From the NCBI GenBank assembly GCA_964639275.1, contig CAZXCQ010000317.1, positions 1-6,827 of the forward strand: DNA of 6,827 bases. The letters run 5' to 3'. Source of the DNA: CAZXCQ01 sp964639275 (GTDB lineage: Bacteria; Desulfobacterota; DSM-4660; Desulfatiglandales; Desulfatiglandaceae). A model generated the notes under the pieces. The model saw only the letters and a program-made list of their open reading frames with translations, was not told the DNA's origin and did no database searches. This document shows, in pieces, positions 1-6,167 of this stretch (the stretch's first letter is position 1; each line of letters starts with the position of its first letter). A program made the translations under genes and the position numbers.

Positions 1-38
1 GATAAAGTATATGTATTCATGTTCTTTTATAACTACAC

Positions 39-111
39 AGTCCAAAGTTCTTCTAGGTATATGACTTCTGGATGCCGGATCAAGTCCGGCATGACGAGAG
101 AACTTTGGACT
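39..111. repeat. Nested palindromic intergenic repeat (REP/MITE-like)
   Basis: Two inverted repeats lie one inside the other. The outer arms, agtccaaagttct (39-51) and agaactttggact (99-111), are perfect 13-bp reverse complements. The inner stem atgccgga/tccggcat (72-79 and 85-92) closes over the five-base loop tcaag. No coding potential is convincing here. The right arm (about 92-111, atgacgagagaactttggact) closely resembles the tail of the larger repeat at 4817-5028 (aatgacggaaagagaacattttggact), so the two probably belong to one dispersed family. The core type, a short palindrome around 'gatcaagtccgg', is common between genes in Desulfobacterota and other proteobacteria; that is recalled knowledge, not a search result. 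Confidence 0.75.
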
Positions 112-124
112 CTCAACTTTTGTA

Positions 125-149
125 AATCAACAATCAGCAATCAACAATC
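125..149. repeat. Short direct repeat, period 14
   Basis: The 11-mer aatcaacaatc occurs at 125-135 and again at 139-149, between the palindromic repeat and the hairpin behind ppsA. It is a simple AT-rich tandem remnant with no visible function. Confidence 0.6.
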
Positions 150-150
150 G

Positions 151-177
151 TGCCTGAACAGGGTTTTCGTTCAGGCA
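151..177 (-). terminator. Hairpin after ppsA, probable terminator
   Basis: The arms tgcctgaac (151-159) and gttcaggca (169-177) form a perfect 9-bp stem with a nine-base loop. On the minus strand the hairpin starts seven bases after the ppsA stop codon. The bases following it on that strand (cgattgttgatt) are only moderately T-rich, so it is not a textbook intrinsic terminator. It could instead be a 3'-end stabilising stem or could act for both strands. Confidence 0.6.
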
Positions 178-184
178 GTAACTA

Positions 185-2605
185 TCATCCCGGGCTCACA
201 CCGAGCCGCTTTTCTGTCTCCGCAATCTTAAAGATGGTCCGCAACACACTGTCGGGGTTGAGTGACATAGACTGTATGCCACACTCCACAAGAAACTGTG
301 CAAACTCCGGATAGTCCGATGGCCCCTGACCGCAGATCCCAATATACTTGCCCATCTCGTTGGCCACCTCTATGACCATCCTCAAGAGCCTCTTTACGGC
401 CTCGTCTCTCTCGTCGTATATGTCAGCCACCAGTTCCGAGTCCCTGTCTACGGCCAGAGCAAATTGGGTAAGATCATTGCTTCCGATTGAGAACCCATCA
501 AAGACAGAGAGAAACTCGCGTGCCAGGAGCACATTTGACGGCACCTCGCACATTGCGTAAACCGCCAGTCCGTTATCCCCCTGTGAAAGGCCATGTTTTT
601 TCATCTCGTCTATGACCTTGTGGGCCTCACCCACTGTCCGGCATATGGGTATCATGATCGCGAGGTTTGTAAGACCCATCTCATCCCTCACCCTTTTTGC
701 TGCCCGGCATTCGAGGGCAAAGGCATCTTTGTAGCCCGCTTTGTAGTATCTGGAGGCGCCACGCCATCCGATCATCGGGTTATCCTCTATGGGTTCATAA
801 AGGGGGCCACCGATAAGATTGGCATACTCGTTGGATTTAAAGTCTGAGAACCTCAGGATGACCTTTTTTGGGTAAAATGCGGCGGCTATTCTTGCGACGC
901 CATGGCTCAGTTTTTCCACAAAGAACTGGGTCTTATCGTCATAGCCATAGGTAAGCTCGGTGATCCTTCTCTTTATTTCCTGATCTTCAAGCCTCTCATA
1001 GTCGATCAGGGCCCTGGGGTGGATCTGTATGTAGGAGTTGATGATAAACTCTTCTCTGGCAAGCCCTACACCATCATTGGGGATAAAACTGAGTTCAAAT
1101 GCCTGTTCCGGATTTCCCACATTCATCATTATTTTCGTCTTCAGCCTTGGAAGCTCTCTGAGGTCGTTTTTCTCTATCTCAAATCTGAGTCTCCCTTCGT
1201 ACACGCAGCCGATATCCCCTTCGGCACAGGAGACCGTTATGTCCTGGTCCGGCCCGATAACATCGGTACCCCTGATCGTCCCCACGACGCAGGGGATACC
1301 CAGTTCTCTTGATATGATGGCTGCATGACATGTCCGGCCCCCCCTGTTTGTGACAATGGCAGCGGCAACCTTCATGATGGGTTCCCAATCAGGGTCGGTC
1401 ATGTCCGTTACCAGGACCTCGCCGGCCTTAAATCTTGCCATGTCCCTGGCATCTTTTATTATGCTGGCCTTACCCGCACCTATCTTTTGACCTACCGAAT
1501 GGCCGGTCACCAGTAATCTGCCCTTGTCCTTGAGAACATACTCTTCAAGCACGGTAAAGTCCTTTTGGCTCATCACGGTCTCGGGCCGTGCCTGGACGAT
1601 AAACAGATCTCCTGTTTCACCGTCCTTTGCCCATTCCATGTCCATGGGCTTAAACCGTTCCTCCTTTTGGCTGTAATGGTCTTCGATCACACAGGCCCAC
1701 TTTGCAAGGGTAAGGATCTCATCATCACTCAGTACGAATTCTCTCCTGTCTTCGTCCGGGACAGGCACATTCTTTGTTGTCGCCTTGCTGCCCTGCATAT
1801 CGTAAATCATCTTTATCTTCTTGGCACCCACCGTCTTTGATATGATCGGTTTGTACCCCGCCTTGAGTGTCGGTTTGAATACATAGTATTCGTCGGGATT
1901 CACGGCTCCCTGTACAACATTTTCCCCAAGGCCATAGGCACCGGTGATAAAGGCCACATCCTTAAATCCGGTTTCGGTGTCTATAGAGAACATGACGCCC
2001 GAACAGGCCAGGTCGGACCTGACCATTTTCTGGACACCGATAGACAAGGCAATCGAGAAGTGATCAAAACCTTTGTGTTCCCTGTATGAGATCGCCCGGT
2101 TGGTAAAAAGCGATGCAAAACACTTTCTGCATGCATCGATGAGCATCTCTTTTCCCCTGATGTTTAGGTATGTCTCCTGCTGTCCTGCAAAGGAGGCATC
2201 CGGGAGGTCTTCGGCGGTCGCACTGCTTCTGACGGCGACATCCGTGTTATCCCCATACTCCGAACAGAGCCTGTCGTAGGCCTCTTCGATGCCGGATCTT
2301 AACTCGGGGGGAAACTCCGCACTCCGGATGATCTCCCTGACCTTGTGTCCCTTTATCTGGAGTTCGGTTATCTTTGAGATGTCCAGCCCTGCCATTATTT
2401 CTTTGATCTGCGCTTCGACCTTCGCCTCTTTGAGGAGTACACGATAGGCGTGGGCTGTGACCGCAAAGCCGTTAGGGACCCTTACTCCTTTTTGGGTGAG
2501 GTTTGCATACATCTCCCCGAGTGAGGCGTTTTTTCCGCCAACCAGGGGGACGTCTTCTATGCCTAACTCGTCAAACCAGAGAACTAAGGCTTCTTTCTTT
2601 TCCAT
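185..2605 (-). CDS. ppsA: Phosphoenolpyruvate synthase (pyruvate, water dikinase)
   Basis: This cytoplasmic enzyme converts pyruvate, ATP and water to PEP, AMP and phosphate, the entry step of gluconeogenesis from C2/C3 compounds. The 806-residue length is normal for the family. The N-terminal ATP-grasp-like nucleotide-binding domain spans about 15-345 (VGGKNASLGEM at 22-32, AVRSSATAEDLPDASFAGQ at 124-142). The mobile phosphohistidine domain spans about 370-470 with GGRTCHAAI, where His427 is the expected phosphorylated residue. The C-terminal PEP/pyruvate TIM barrel covers about 490-800 (GIGSNDLTQ-like segment at 707-714, CGQGPSD at 758-764 with the expected acid/base Cys758). Thr425, two residues before the histidine, is the position phosphorylated by the DUF299 regulatory protein in E. 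coli. The start is fixed by AAAGGAGG seven bases upstream. It lies 60 bases behind the acyl-CoA synthetase gene, probably in the same transcript. No frameshift or missing motif is apparent. Confidence 0.97.
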   Translation of the reverse strand: MEKKEALVLWFDELGIEDVPLVGGKNASLGEMYANLTQKGVRVPNGFAVTAHAYRVLLKEAKVEAQIKEIMAGLDISKITELQIKGHKVREIIRSAEFPPELRSGIEEAYDRLCSEYGDNTDVAVRSSATAEDLPDASFAGQQETYLNIRGKEMLIDACRKCFASLFTNRAISYREHKGFDHFSIALSIGVQKMVRSDLACSGVMFSIDTETGFKDVAFITGAYGLGENVVQGAVNPDEYYVFKPTLKAGYKPIISKTVGAKKIKMIYDMQGSKATTKNVPVPDEDRREFVLSDDEILTLAKWACVIEDHYSQKEERFKPMDMEWAKDGETGDLFIVQARPETVMSQKDFTVLEEYVLKDKGRLLVTGHSVGQKIGAGKASIIKDARDMARFKAGEVLVTDMTDPDWEPIMKVAAAIVTNRGGRTCHAAIISRELGIPCVVGTIRGTDVIGPDQDITVSCAEGDIGCVYEGRLRFEIEKNDLRELPRLKTKIMMNVGNPEQAFELSFIPNDGVGLAREEFIINSYIQIHPRALIDYERLEDQEIKRRITELTYGYDDKTQFFVEKLSHGVARIAAAFYPKKVILRFSDFKSNEYANLIGGPLYEPIEDNPMIGWRGASRYYKAGYKDAFALECRAAKRVRDEMGLTNLAIMIPICRTVGEAHKVIDEMKKHGLSQGDNGLAVYAMCEVPSNVLLAREFLSVFDGFSIGSNDLTQFALAVDRDSELVADIYDERDEAVKRLLRMVIEVANEMGKYIGICGQGPSDYPEFAQFLVECGIQSMSLNPDSVLRTIFKIAETEKRLGVSPG

Positions 2606-2612
2606 GATTGGT

Positions 2613-2620
2613 CCTCCTTT
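2613..2620 (-). promoter_or_regulatory. Strong ribosome binding site of ppsA
   Basis: The minus strand reads AAAGGAGG, then seven bases (accaatc), then the ATG at 2605. It confirms the chosen start and suggests ppsA is translated independently of the upstream gene. Confidence 0.85.
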
Positions 2621-2665
2621 GAGTTGAAACCAAAATGGGTTGCGGTTGTCTGGCCCACCCCGTTT

Positions 2666-4204
2666 TCATCCCTTACCATCGGCAAAGAGCCTCTGGACTT
2701 CGTCCTTTAACACCTTGCCCATTGTATTCTTGGGTAAGTCCTTCACAAAAGAGACCTCTTTGGGGCATTTCCAGTCATGGAGGTTCTTTTTGCAGTGGGC
2801 CAGGATTTCCTGGGAACTCATCCTTAATGCAGGCCTTGCAACAACAGCGGCAACGACCCTTTCCCCCCATTTTTCGTCAGGGATACCCACCACCGATGAC
2901 TCAACCACCCCATCAAGCTGATTAATGACCATCTCCACCTCCTTTGGTGAGACATTTTCACCCCCCGAGATGATGATGTGCTTGATGCGATCCGTCAGGT
3001 AGTGGTAACCTTGTTTATCGACCCTTCCCAGGTCGCCCGTCCTAAACCATCCCTTTTCAAAGGCCCTGGTCGTTTCCTCGGGTTTTTGCCAGTAGCCAGG
3101 GGTTATGGCTGGACCCTTTAGCCAGATCTCCCCGGTTTCGCCGGGTCTTACATCCGACAAGGTCTCCGGGTTAACGACCCTCACCTCGAGACCCGGCAGG
3201 GGCAGCCCAATCGACCCCGGCCTTCTCACCCCCCTGAGCGGATTGGAAAAATTCATCCCGGTCTCCGACATCCCCTCACGTTCCACAGGTTCTTTCCCAA
3301 AAACCGCTTTGATTCTCTCAAAGTCTCTGACAAGGAGCGGCGCCGAGCCCGAGGTCCACAGGCGAACATGACCAAAGTCCAGCCGCCTGTCTCCCATATA
3401 TTCGAGCATCTTGCCATACATGGAGGGCACGGCCATAAACAGGGTGCAAACGTATTCCCCTTCCTTATTGGAAAGGGTCTCAATAACCCCTTCGGCGGAA
3501 AACCGGTCGAGCATTACCACGTGGGCGCCGGCCATCAGGGCCGTCTGAAGCGCAAAACAGAGGCCGTGTACATGAAACAGGGGGAGGGCGTGGCAGAGGA
3601 CATCGGTCTCTGCAATCTCCCAGATCTTGATCACATTCCTTGCATCATGGACCAGATTCCGCTGGGTGAGTATGGCCCCCTTGGGCCTTCCGGTCGTCCC
3701 TGATGTGTAGATAATCAACCCCGGATCCTCCGGCTCTATCACCGCATGGGGTAATACATCGGGGGCAGAGAGAAAAAGATCCAGCGATGGGTAGGGGATT
3801 TTTGTGTCAATGCAAAGGGTAGCGATCCCGGGGGCTATTTCTCTTATGCCTGTCTCCTGTTCCGGGGCGGATACCACCAGTTTTGCCCGGGAATCCCCGA
3901 GGAGATAGGACATCTCGGGCCGCTTAAACCCCGGATTCAAGGGAACCGCAGTGGCCCCTATCTTTTGGAGGGCCACATGGACAATAACAAATATCAGGGA
4001 CTTCTCAAGGTAGAGGATAACCCTGTCCCCTTGATGGATCCCCAGATCCAGAAAGGTGTTGGCCATGCGATTGGAATCCCGGTCCAACACCATATAGGAA
4101 ATCTCTGTCTCCAGGGTCCCTTCCCGAAAAAAACTTATGGCCTTCTTGTTTCCGTGGAAAGAGAAGCTTTTGAGAAAGCAATCCCTTAGTGAATCGTCGT
4201 GCAT
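2666..4204 (-). CDS. AMP-forming acyl-CoA synthetase, malonyl-CoA synthetase (MatB/ACSF3)-like
   Basis: This ANL-superfamily ligase forms an acyl-adenylate from a carboxylate and ATP, then a CoA thioester. The 512-residue length is typical. Visible core motifs are YTSGTTGRPKGA at 166-177 (phosphate-binding loop), LFHVHGL at 209-215, GMSETGM at 311-317, FRTGDLG at 387-393 (Asp391 expected to bind ribose), the hinge and A8 segment DRIKHIIISGGENV at 405-418, and PKNTMGK at 491-497 with Lys497 as the expected catalytic lysine. The SETGMNxSNP...RRPGSIGLPLPG stretch resembles malonyl-CoA synthetases more than long-chain fatty acyl ligases, but the substrate is not proven and methylmalonate or a short acid is possible. 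The start codon is preceded directly by an in-frame stop, so no longer form exists; the ribosome binding site (ccgggg) is weak. It sits 17 bases after the TRAP permease remnant and 60 bases before ppsA, suggesting an uptake, activation and assimilation operon. Confidence 0.88.
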   Translation of the reverse strand: MHDDSLRDCFLKSFSFHGNKKAISFFREGTLETEISYMVLDRDSNRMANTFLDLGIHQGDRVILYLEKSLIFVIVHVALQKIGATAVPLNPGFKRPEMSYLLGDSRAKLVVSAPEQETGIREIAPGIATLCIDTKIPYPSLDLFLSAPDVLPHAVIEPEDPGLIIYTSGTTGRPKGAILTQRNLVHDARNVIKIWEIAETDVLCHALPLFHVHGLCFALQTALMAGAHVVMLDRFSAEGVIETLSNKEGEYVCTLFMAVPSMYGKMLEYMGDRRLDFGHVRLWTSGSAPLLVRDFERIKAVFGKEPVEREGMSETGMNFSNPLRGVRRPGSIGLPLPGLEVRVVNPETLSDVRPGETGEIWLKGPAITPGYWQKPEETTRAFEKGWFRTGDLGRVDKQGYHYLTDRIKHIIISGGENVSPKEVEMVINQLDGVVESSVVGIPDEKWGERVVAAVVARPALRMSSQEILAHCKKNLHDWKCPKEVSFVKDLPKNTMGKVLKDEVQRLFADGKG

Positions 4205-4220
4205 AGGTCATTGCCCCGGA

Positions 4221-4635
4221 TTATTCAAGGTTTACCGTCATGATCACGGCGGCCGGTGGAATAAAGCATCCCAGTATCAGGAGGAGGATGTTGATCAACA
4301 CGATAATGCCCCACTTGCCAAGGGGCCGTTCCAAAATCAGCTCGCCGGGTGCCTGTGTGGCATAAAGATCAGAAGAGACATAGGCAAACAAGCGCGCGGC
4401 CGCCATAATCATCAGGGTCACAGTGATACTCGGGGTGATACTCGGGGATACCGATGCCACCAATAGCCGCTGTTGTAGCAGGACTCGAGCCGCACAGGGC
4501 AGCAAAGATCCCGCAATCGATCATGTCGGCAATGCCCAGTCCTCCGGGAATCTTGTAGAGCCACTTGTGCAGGGTTTCATACAAATCCTTGCCGGCGTTT
4601 GATTCCGCAATGGGAACACTGAGAAGGATTCGGAT
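4221..4635 (-). pseudogene. Degraded TRAP transporter large permease (DctM family)
   Basis: Two reading frames together carry scattered pieces of a DctM-type 12-TM permease, normally about 430 residues. The first piece (about 4632 to 4445) reads ILLSVPIAESNAGKDLY, then LHKWLYKIPGGLGIADM, then IFAALCGSSPATTAAIGGIG and IPE, the conserved block near residues 90-150 of the family. The frame then changes and the second piece (about 4425 to 4221) reads LMIMAAARLFAYV, then WGIIVLINILLLILGCFIPPAA, a block from around residue 280 onward. It jumps to MTVNLE and stops, as if the stretch before the usual 'MTxNxE-IGLITPP' motif was also removed. The N-terminus, roughly 130 central residues, a further piece of about 25-30 residues, and the C-terminus are missing. 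An upstream in-frame stop near 4651 rules out a longer start. A working transporter is not possible. The family block positions are from memory. Confidence 0.82.
4423..4447. repeat. 12-bp tandem duplication at the permease deletion junction
   Basis: The unit gtgatactcggg is present twice head to tail (4423-4434, 4435-4446) plus one further matching base. It lies exactly where the permease remnant changes frame and skips its central region, and translates as PEYHPEYH in the first frame. It looks like a replication-slippage or end-joining scar. Confidence 0.85.
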
Positions 4636-4649
4636 AGATTTTATTGTCC

Positions 4650-4678
4650 CTTATAACCAATCTACAGGGGATCATCAA
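4650..4678 (-). promoter_or_regulatory. Candidate sigma-70 promoter for the permease remnant, ligase and ppsA
   Basis: Read on the minus strand, TTGATG (4678-4673) and TATAAG (4655-4650) are separated by exactly 17 bases. They match four of six and five of six consensus positions. Transcription would start near 4643, just outside the first recognisable residue of the permease remnant. That would give a leader of roughly 440 bases before the ligase start. The match is by eye only. Confidence 0.4.
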
Positions 4679-4684
4679 CAGAAA

Positions 4685-4755
4685 TCTTGACATCACTCTT
4701 GACTTTCACGCCTCCACATTACTCTCTTGACACACACCCCCGGGTCGGCAATACT
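4685..4755 (+). promoter_or_regulatory. Repeated TTGAC boxes, possible promoter toward the PRC-barrel gene
   Basis: The heptamer tcttgac occurs three times (4685-4691, 4697-4703, 4725-4731) within 47 bases. The last gives TTGACA (4727-4732), which is 17 bases from aatact (4750-4755), a poor -10 box with three of six matches. A transcript from here would have a leader of about 290 bases containing the palindromic element. The rest of the gap from 4636 to 4816 shows no gene. Confidence 0.25.
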
Positions 4756-4816
4756 TTTCTATCTGGTCTGGAAATTGATGGAGTTATGAAAAGTCAAAAT
4801 GTATCTTCTCAATAAT

Positions 4817-5028
4817 GATGGTTTCGTAAAAAGTCGTCACCCCGTTGAAGCTTGTGCTGGACTCGATCCGGCAAACGGGGTCCAGGGGTTTTGTAAGCGC
4901 CTAAAAGAACTGGATTCCGGCCCCTCGGCCATGAGCGACTCGACATGAGCTCGTCGACATGTCTCGGAGCCGAATGGCTTTCGCCGGAATGACGGAAAGA
5001 GAACATTTTGGACTGTTGCGAGACGGTC
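4817..5028. repeat. 212-bp palindromic intergenic element (MITE-like)
   Basis: The left end gatggtttcgtaaaaagtc (4817-4835) and the reverse complement of the right end (about 5009-5028, gactgttgcgagacggtc) resemble each other at roughly 13 of 19 positions, as decayed terminal inverted repeats. Inside are two hairpins: accccgtt/aacggggt (4839-4846 and 4874-4881, perfect 8 bp) and attccggc/gccggaat (4914-4921 and 4983-4990, perfect 8 bp). The second loop is 61 bases and includes the direct repeat tcgacatg at 4940-4947 and 4954-4961. Related elements usually have only a few bases in that loop, so this stretch looks like an insertion. A sequence resembling the left end (gatggagttatgaaaagtc, 4777-4795) lies just outside. 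Small reading frames across it look like repeat translations, not genes. Confidence 0.7.
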
Positions 5029-5040
5029 AAATTGATTTAT

Positions 5041-5047
5041 GGAGGTG
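5041..5047 (+). promoter_or_regulatory. Ribosome binding site deciding the PRC-barrel protein start
   Basis: GGAGGTG lies five bases before the ATG at 5053. It favours this start over an in-frame ATG at 5008, which lies inside the right arm of the palindromic element and has no such site. Confidence 0.85.
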
Positions 5048-5052
5048 AAGAT

Positions 5053-5658
5053 ATGGACATAAGGCTCAATGCGCATGTTGAGTGTTTGGAGGGCAGGGTC
5101 GGGCGGGTGGAAAACATCATACTCAACCCCGACACCAAACGGGTGACGTATCTGGTGGTCAGGGGAAACGATACTGCCAACACCCAGAGACTTGTCCCGG
5201 AAAGACTGGTCAAAGAGGCCTCACATGACACGGTCTTTCTCTCCATCAGCAAAGAGAAATTTGAAAGGATGAAGAATTTTATACAGGAGGACTACATCCC
5301 ATCCAATATAATGCTGTATATGGCCGAAAAGGCCGGCTGGGATATGGGAACGCCGGCCGCTGTGTTTGTTGAGCATGAGACCGTTCCGGCCGGAGGGCTT
5401 GTCGTTCATAAGGGGACCGGCGTTTTCGCCACGGACGGACATGTGGGAAGGGTTGATGAGTTCCTCGTGGAGAAAAAGACCGGACGGATCACCCATCTGA
5501 TCCTGCGGGAAGGCCATTTGTGGGGAAAAAGGGATATCTCTGTCCCCATCAATCAGATTGACCGCTATGAAGACGGACGGGTCTATCTAAAAATAGACAA
5601 AGGCGGGGTTGAGGATCTGCCGGTTATCGACACAAAAGGGAAAGACATATCTATTTAA
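5053..5658 (+). CDS. Protein with two PRC-barrel-like domains
   Basis: The 201-residue product is soluble, with no signal peptide or membrane segment. Two related beta-rich units are visible. The first is at about 4-72: a polar segment then GRVGRVENIILNP, VTYLVVRG, RLVPERLV and VFLSISKEKFE. The second is at about 121-190: GHVGRVDEFLVE, ITHLILREG, DISVPINQID and VYLKIDKGGVEDLP. This GxVGxVxxhhhxxxTxxhxxLVVR pattern is typical of PRC-barrel proteins, the fold also found in the RimM C-terminal domain and photosynthetic reaction centre subunit H. A linker at about 73-120 joins the units. The molecular role of such stand-alone proteins is largely unknown; stress or membrane-associated roles are guesses. 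The gene precedes a small membrane protein by 69 bases on the same strand, probably in one transcript. It starts only 24 bases after the repeat element, so that element lies in its 5' leader. Confidence 0.85.
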   Translation: MDIRLNAHVECLEGRVGRVENIILNPDTKRVTYLVVRGNDTANTQRLVPERLVKEASHDTVFLSISKEKFERMKNFIQEDYIPSNIMLYMAEKAGWDMGTPAAVFVEHETVPAGGLVVHKGTGVFATDGHVGRVDEFLVEKKTGRITHLILREGHLWGKRDISVPINQIDRYEDGRVYLKIDKGGVEDLPVIDTKGKDISI

Positions 5659-5727
5659 CCGTAAAGTCTCAAATAGCAGGGCAGAGATGTTACCCTTCTT
5701 TTTCCCAAATGGCCAAGGGGAGCAAAG

Positions 5728-6027
5728 ATGTCTGGTATGATGGAAATCCTCTTGATCGCTGCGATTGTCCTGGGCGTTTTTCTGCTCCCGAGGCTGAGGC
5801 CCCAAAAACCGGAGCGGGATCTTCAACTCCTCAATTACAGCCTCAAGTTCACCGGGTGGATGCGATTCGCCATTTTGGCCTCCATCCTGTGGCCGGCCCT
5901 CATTGCATTGTTCCTGAAACCCTGGAATAACAACTGGCCTCCCTTTCTCTATGTGGCCCTCGGTCCGCTGGCCGTGATATGGGGCGCCCGCTGGGTGCTT
6001 TCGGGTTTTATCAAAGAGAAGAAGTAA
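5728..6027 (+). CDS. Small hypothetical membrane protein, three predicted TM segments
   Basis: The 99-residue product has hydrophobic stretches at about 5-20 (MEILLIAAIVLGVFLL), 45-63 (MRFAILASILWPALIALFL) and 73-94 (FLYVALGPLAVIWGARWVL). They are separated by a basic, proline-rich loop (PRLRPQKPER, 21-30) and a short WNNNWPP loop, and the chain ends in a lysine-rich tail (IKEKK). The ribosome binding site AAGGGGAG (5715-5722) is five bases before the ATG. I do not recognise a family. It follows the PRC-barrel gene by 69 bases with no clear terminator between, so the pair may be cotranscribed. By the positive-inside rule, the charged loop after segment 1 and the tail would be cytoplasmic, which fits three segments with the N-terminus outside. 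An open reading frame covers this stretch on the minus strand but lacks protein-like composition. Confidence 0.72.
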   Translation: MSGMMEILLIAAIVLGVFLLPRLRPQKPERDLQLLNYSLKFTGWMRFAILASILWPALIALFLKPWNNNWPPFLYVALGPLAVIWGARWVLSGFIKEKK

Positions 6028-6029
6028 CG

Positions 6030-6167
6030 CAAAATGGCCAGACGCCTTCTGGCGAGTTCGTCCTGCGCTCGGCCGCGGGGTGTTTCCCGTTGCCATGGTC
6101 TGCTTATGTCCGCCTCCTGTCAGTGAAGAACAAGCATGCCCGGCGGTTTTACGAGACCGAAGCCCTG
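6030..6167 (+). pseudogene. Fragment of a DUF1016/YhcG-type nuclease N-terminal domain
   Basis: Starting three bases after the stop codon of the membrane protein gene, one frame reads QTPSGEF (about 6039-6059), FPLPWSAYVRLLSV (about 6084-6125) and KHARRFYETEAL (about 6132-6167). This matches, from memory, the conserved helix-turn region of DUF1016_N proteins, in which 'LPWSHYxxLLxVKNxxARxFYExEAL' is followed by 'RxGWSVRQLxRQIxSxxYER'. That continuation is absent here: after EALH the sequence becomes unrelated and the frame closes at 6222. The family is a PD-(D/E)XK-type nuclease group (E. coli YhcG) often found beside restriction-modification and other mobile defence genes. No start codon or ribosome binding site belongs to this piece, and both ends are missing, so it is a relic. 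Confidence 0.75.

Noticed and set aside
19..231. 70-codon plus-strand open frame at the left edge
   Set aside because: It runs through the palindromic repeat, the direct repeat and the ppsA terminator hairpin into the ppsA 3' end, with no protein-like pattern.
902..1312. 136-codon plus-strand open frame inside ppsA, and several similar ones
   Set aside because: They lie antisense within a strongly conserved enzyme gene and show no family resemblance; they are shadows of its codon pattern.
3368..3703. 111-codon plus-strand open frame inside the ligase gene
   Set aside because: It is antisense to conserved ligase motifs and has no features of its own.
5008..5052. Longer start for the PRC-barrel protein (15 extra residues)
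   Set aside because: The extra codons fall in the repeat element's right arm, and the strong GGAGGTG site serves the ATG at 5053.
4809..5076. Small minus-strand open frames of 73 and 79 codons
   Set aside because: They translate the palindromic repeat element and resemble known spurious repeat-derived peptides.
6037..6053. Hairpin gccaga/tctggc after the membrane protein gene as a terminator
   Set aside because: The stem is only 6 bp, no T-run follows, and it falls inside the DUF1016 coding relic, so it is more likely chance.
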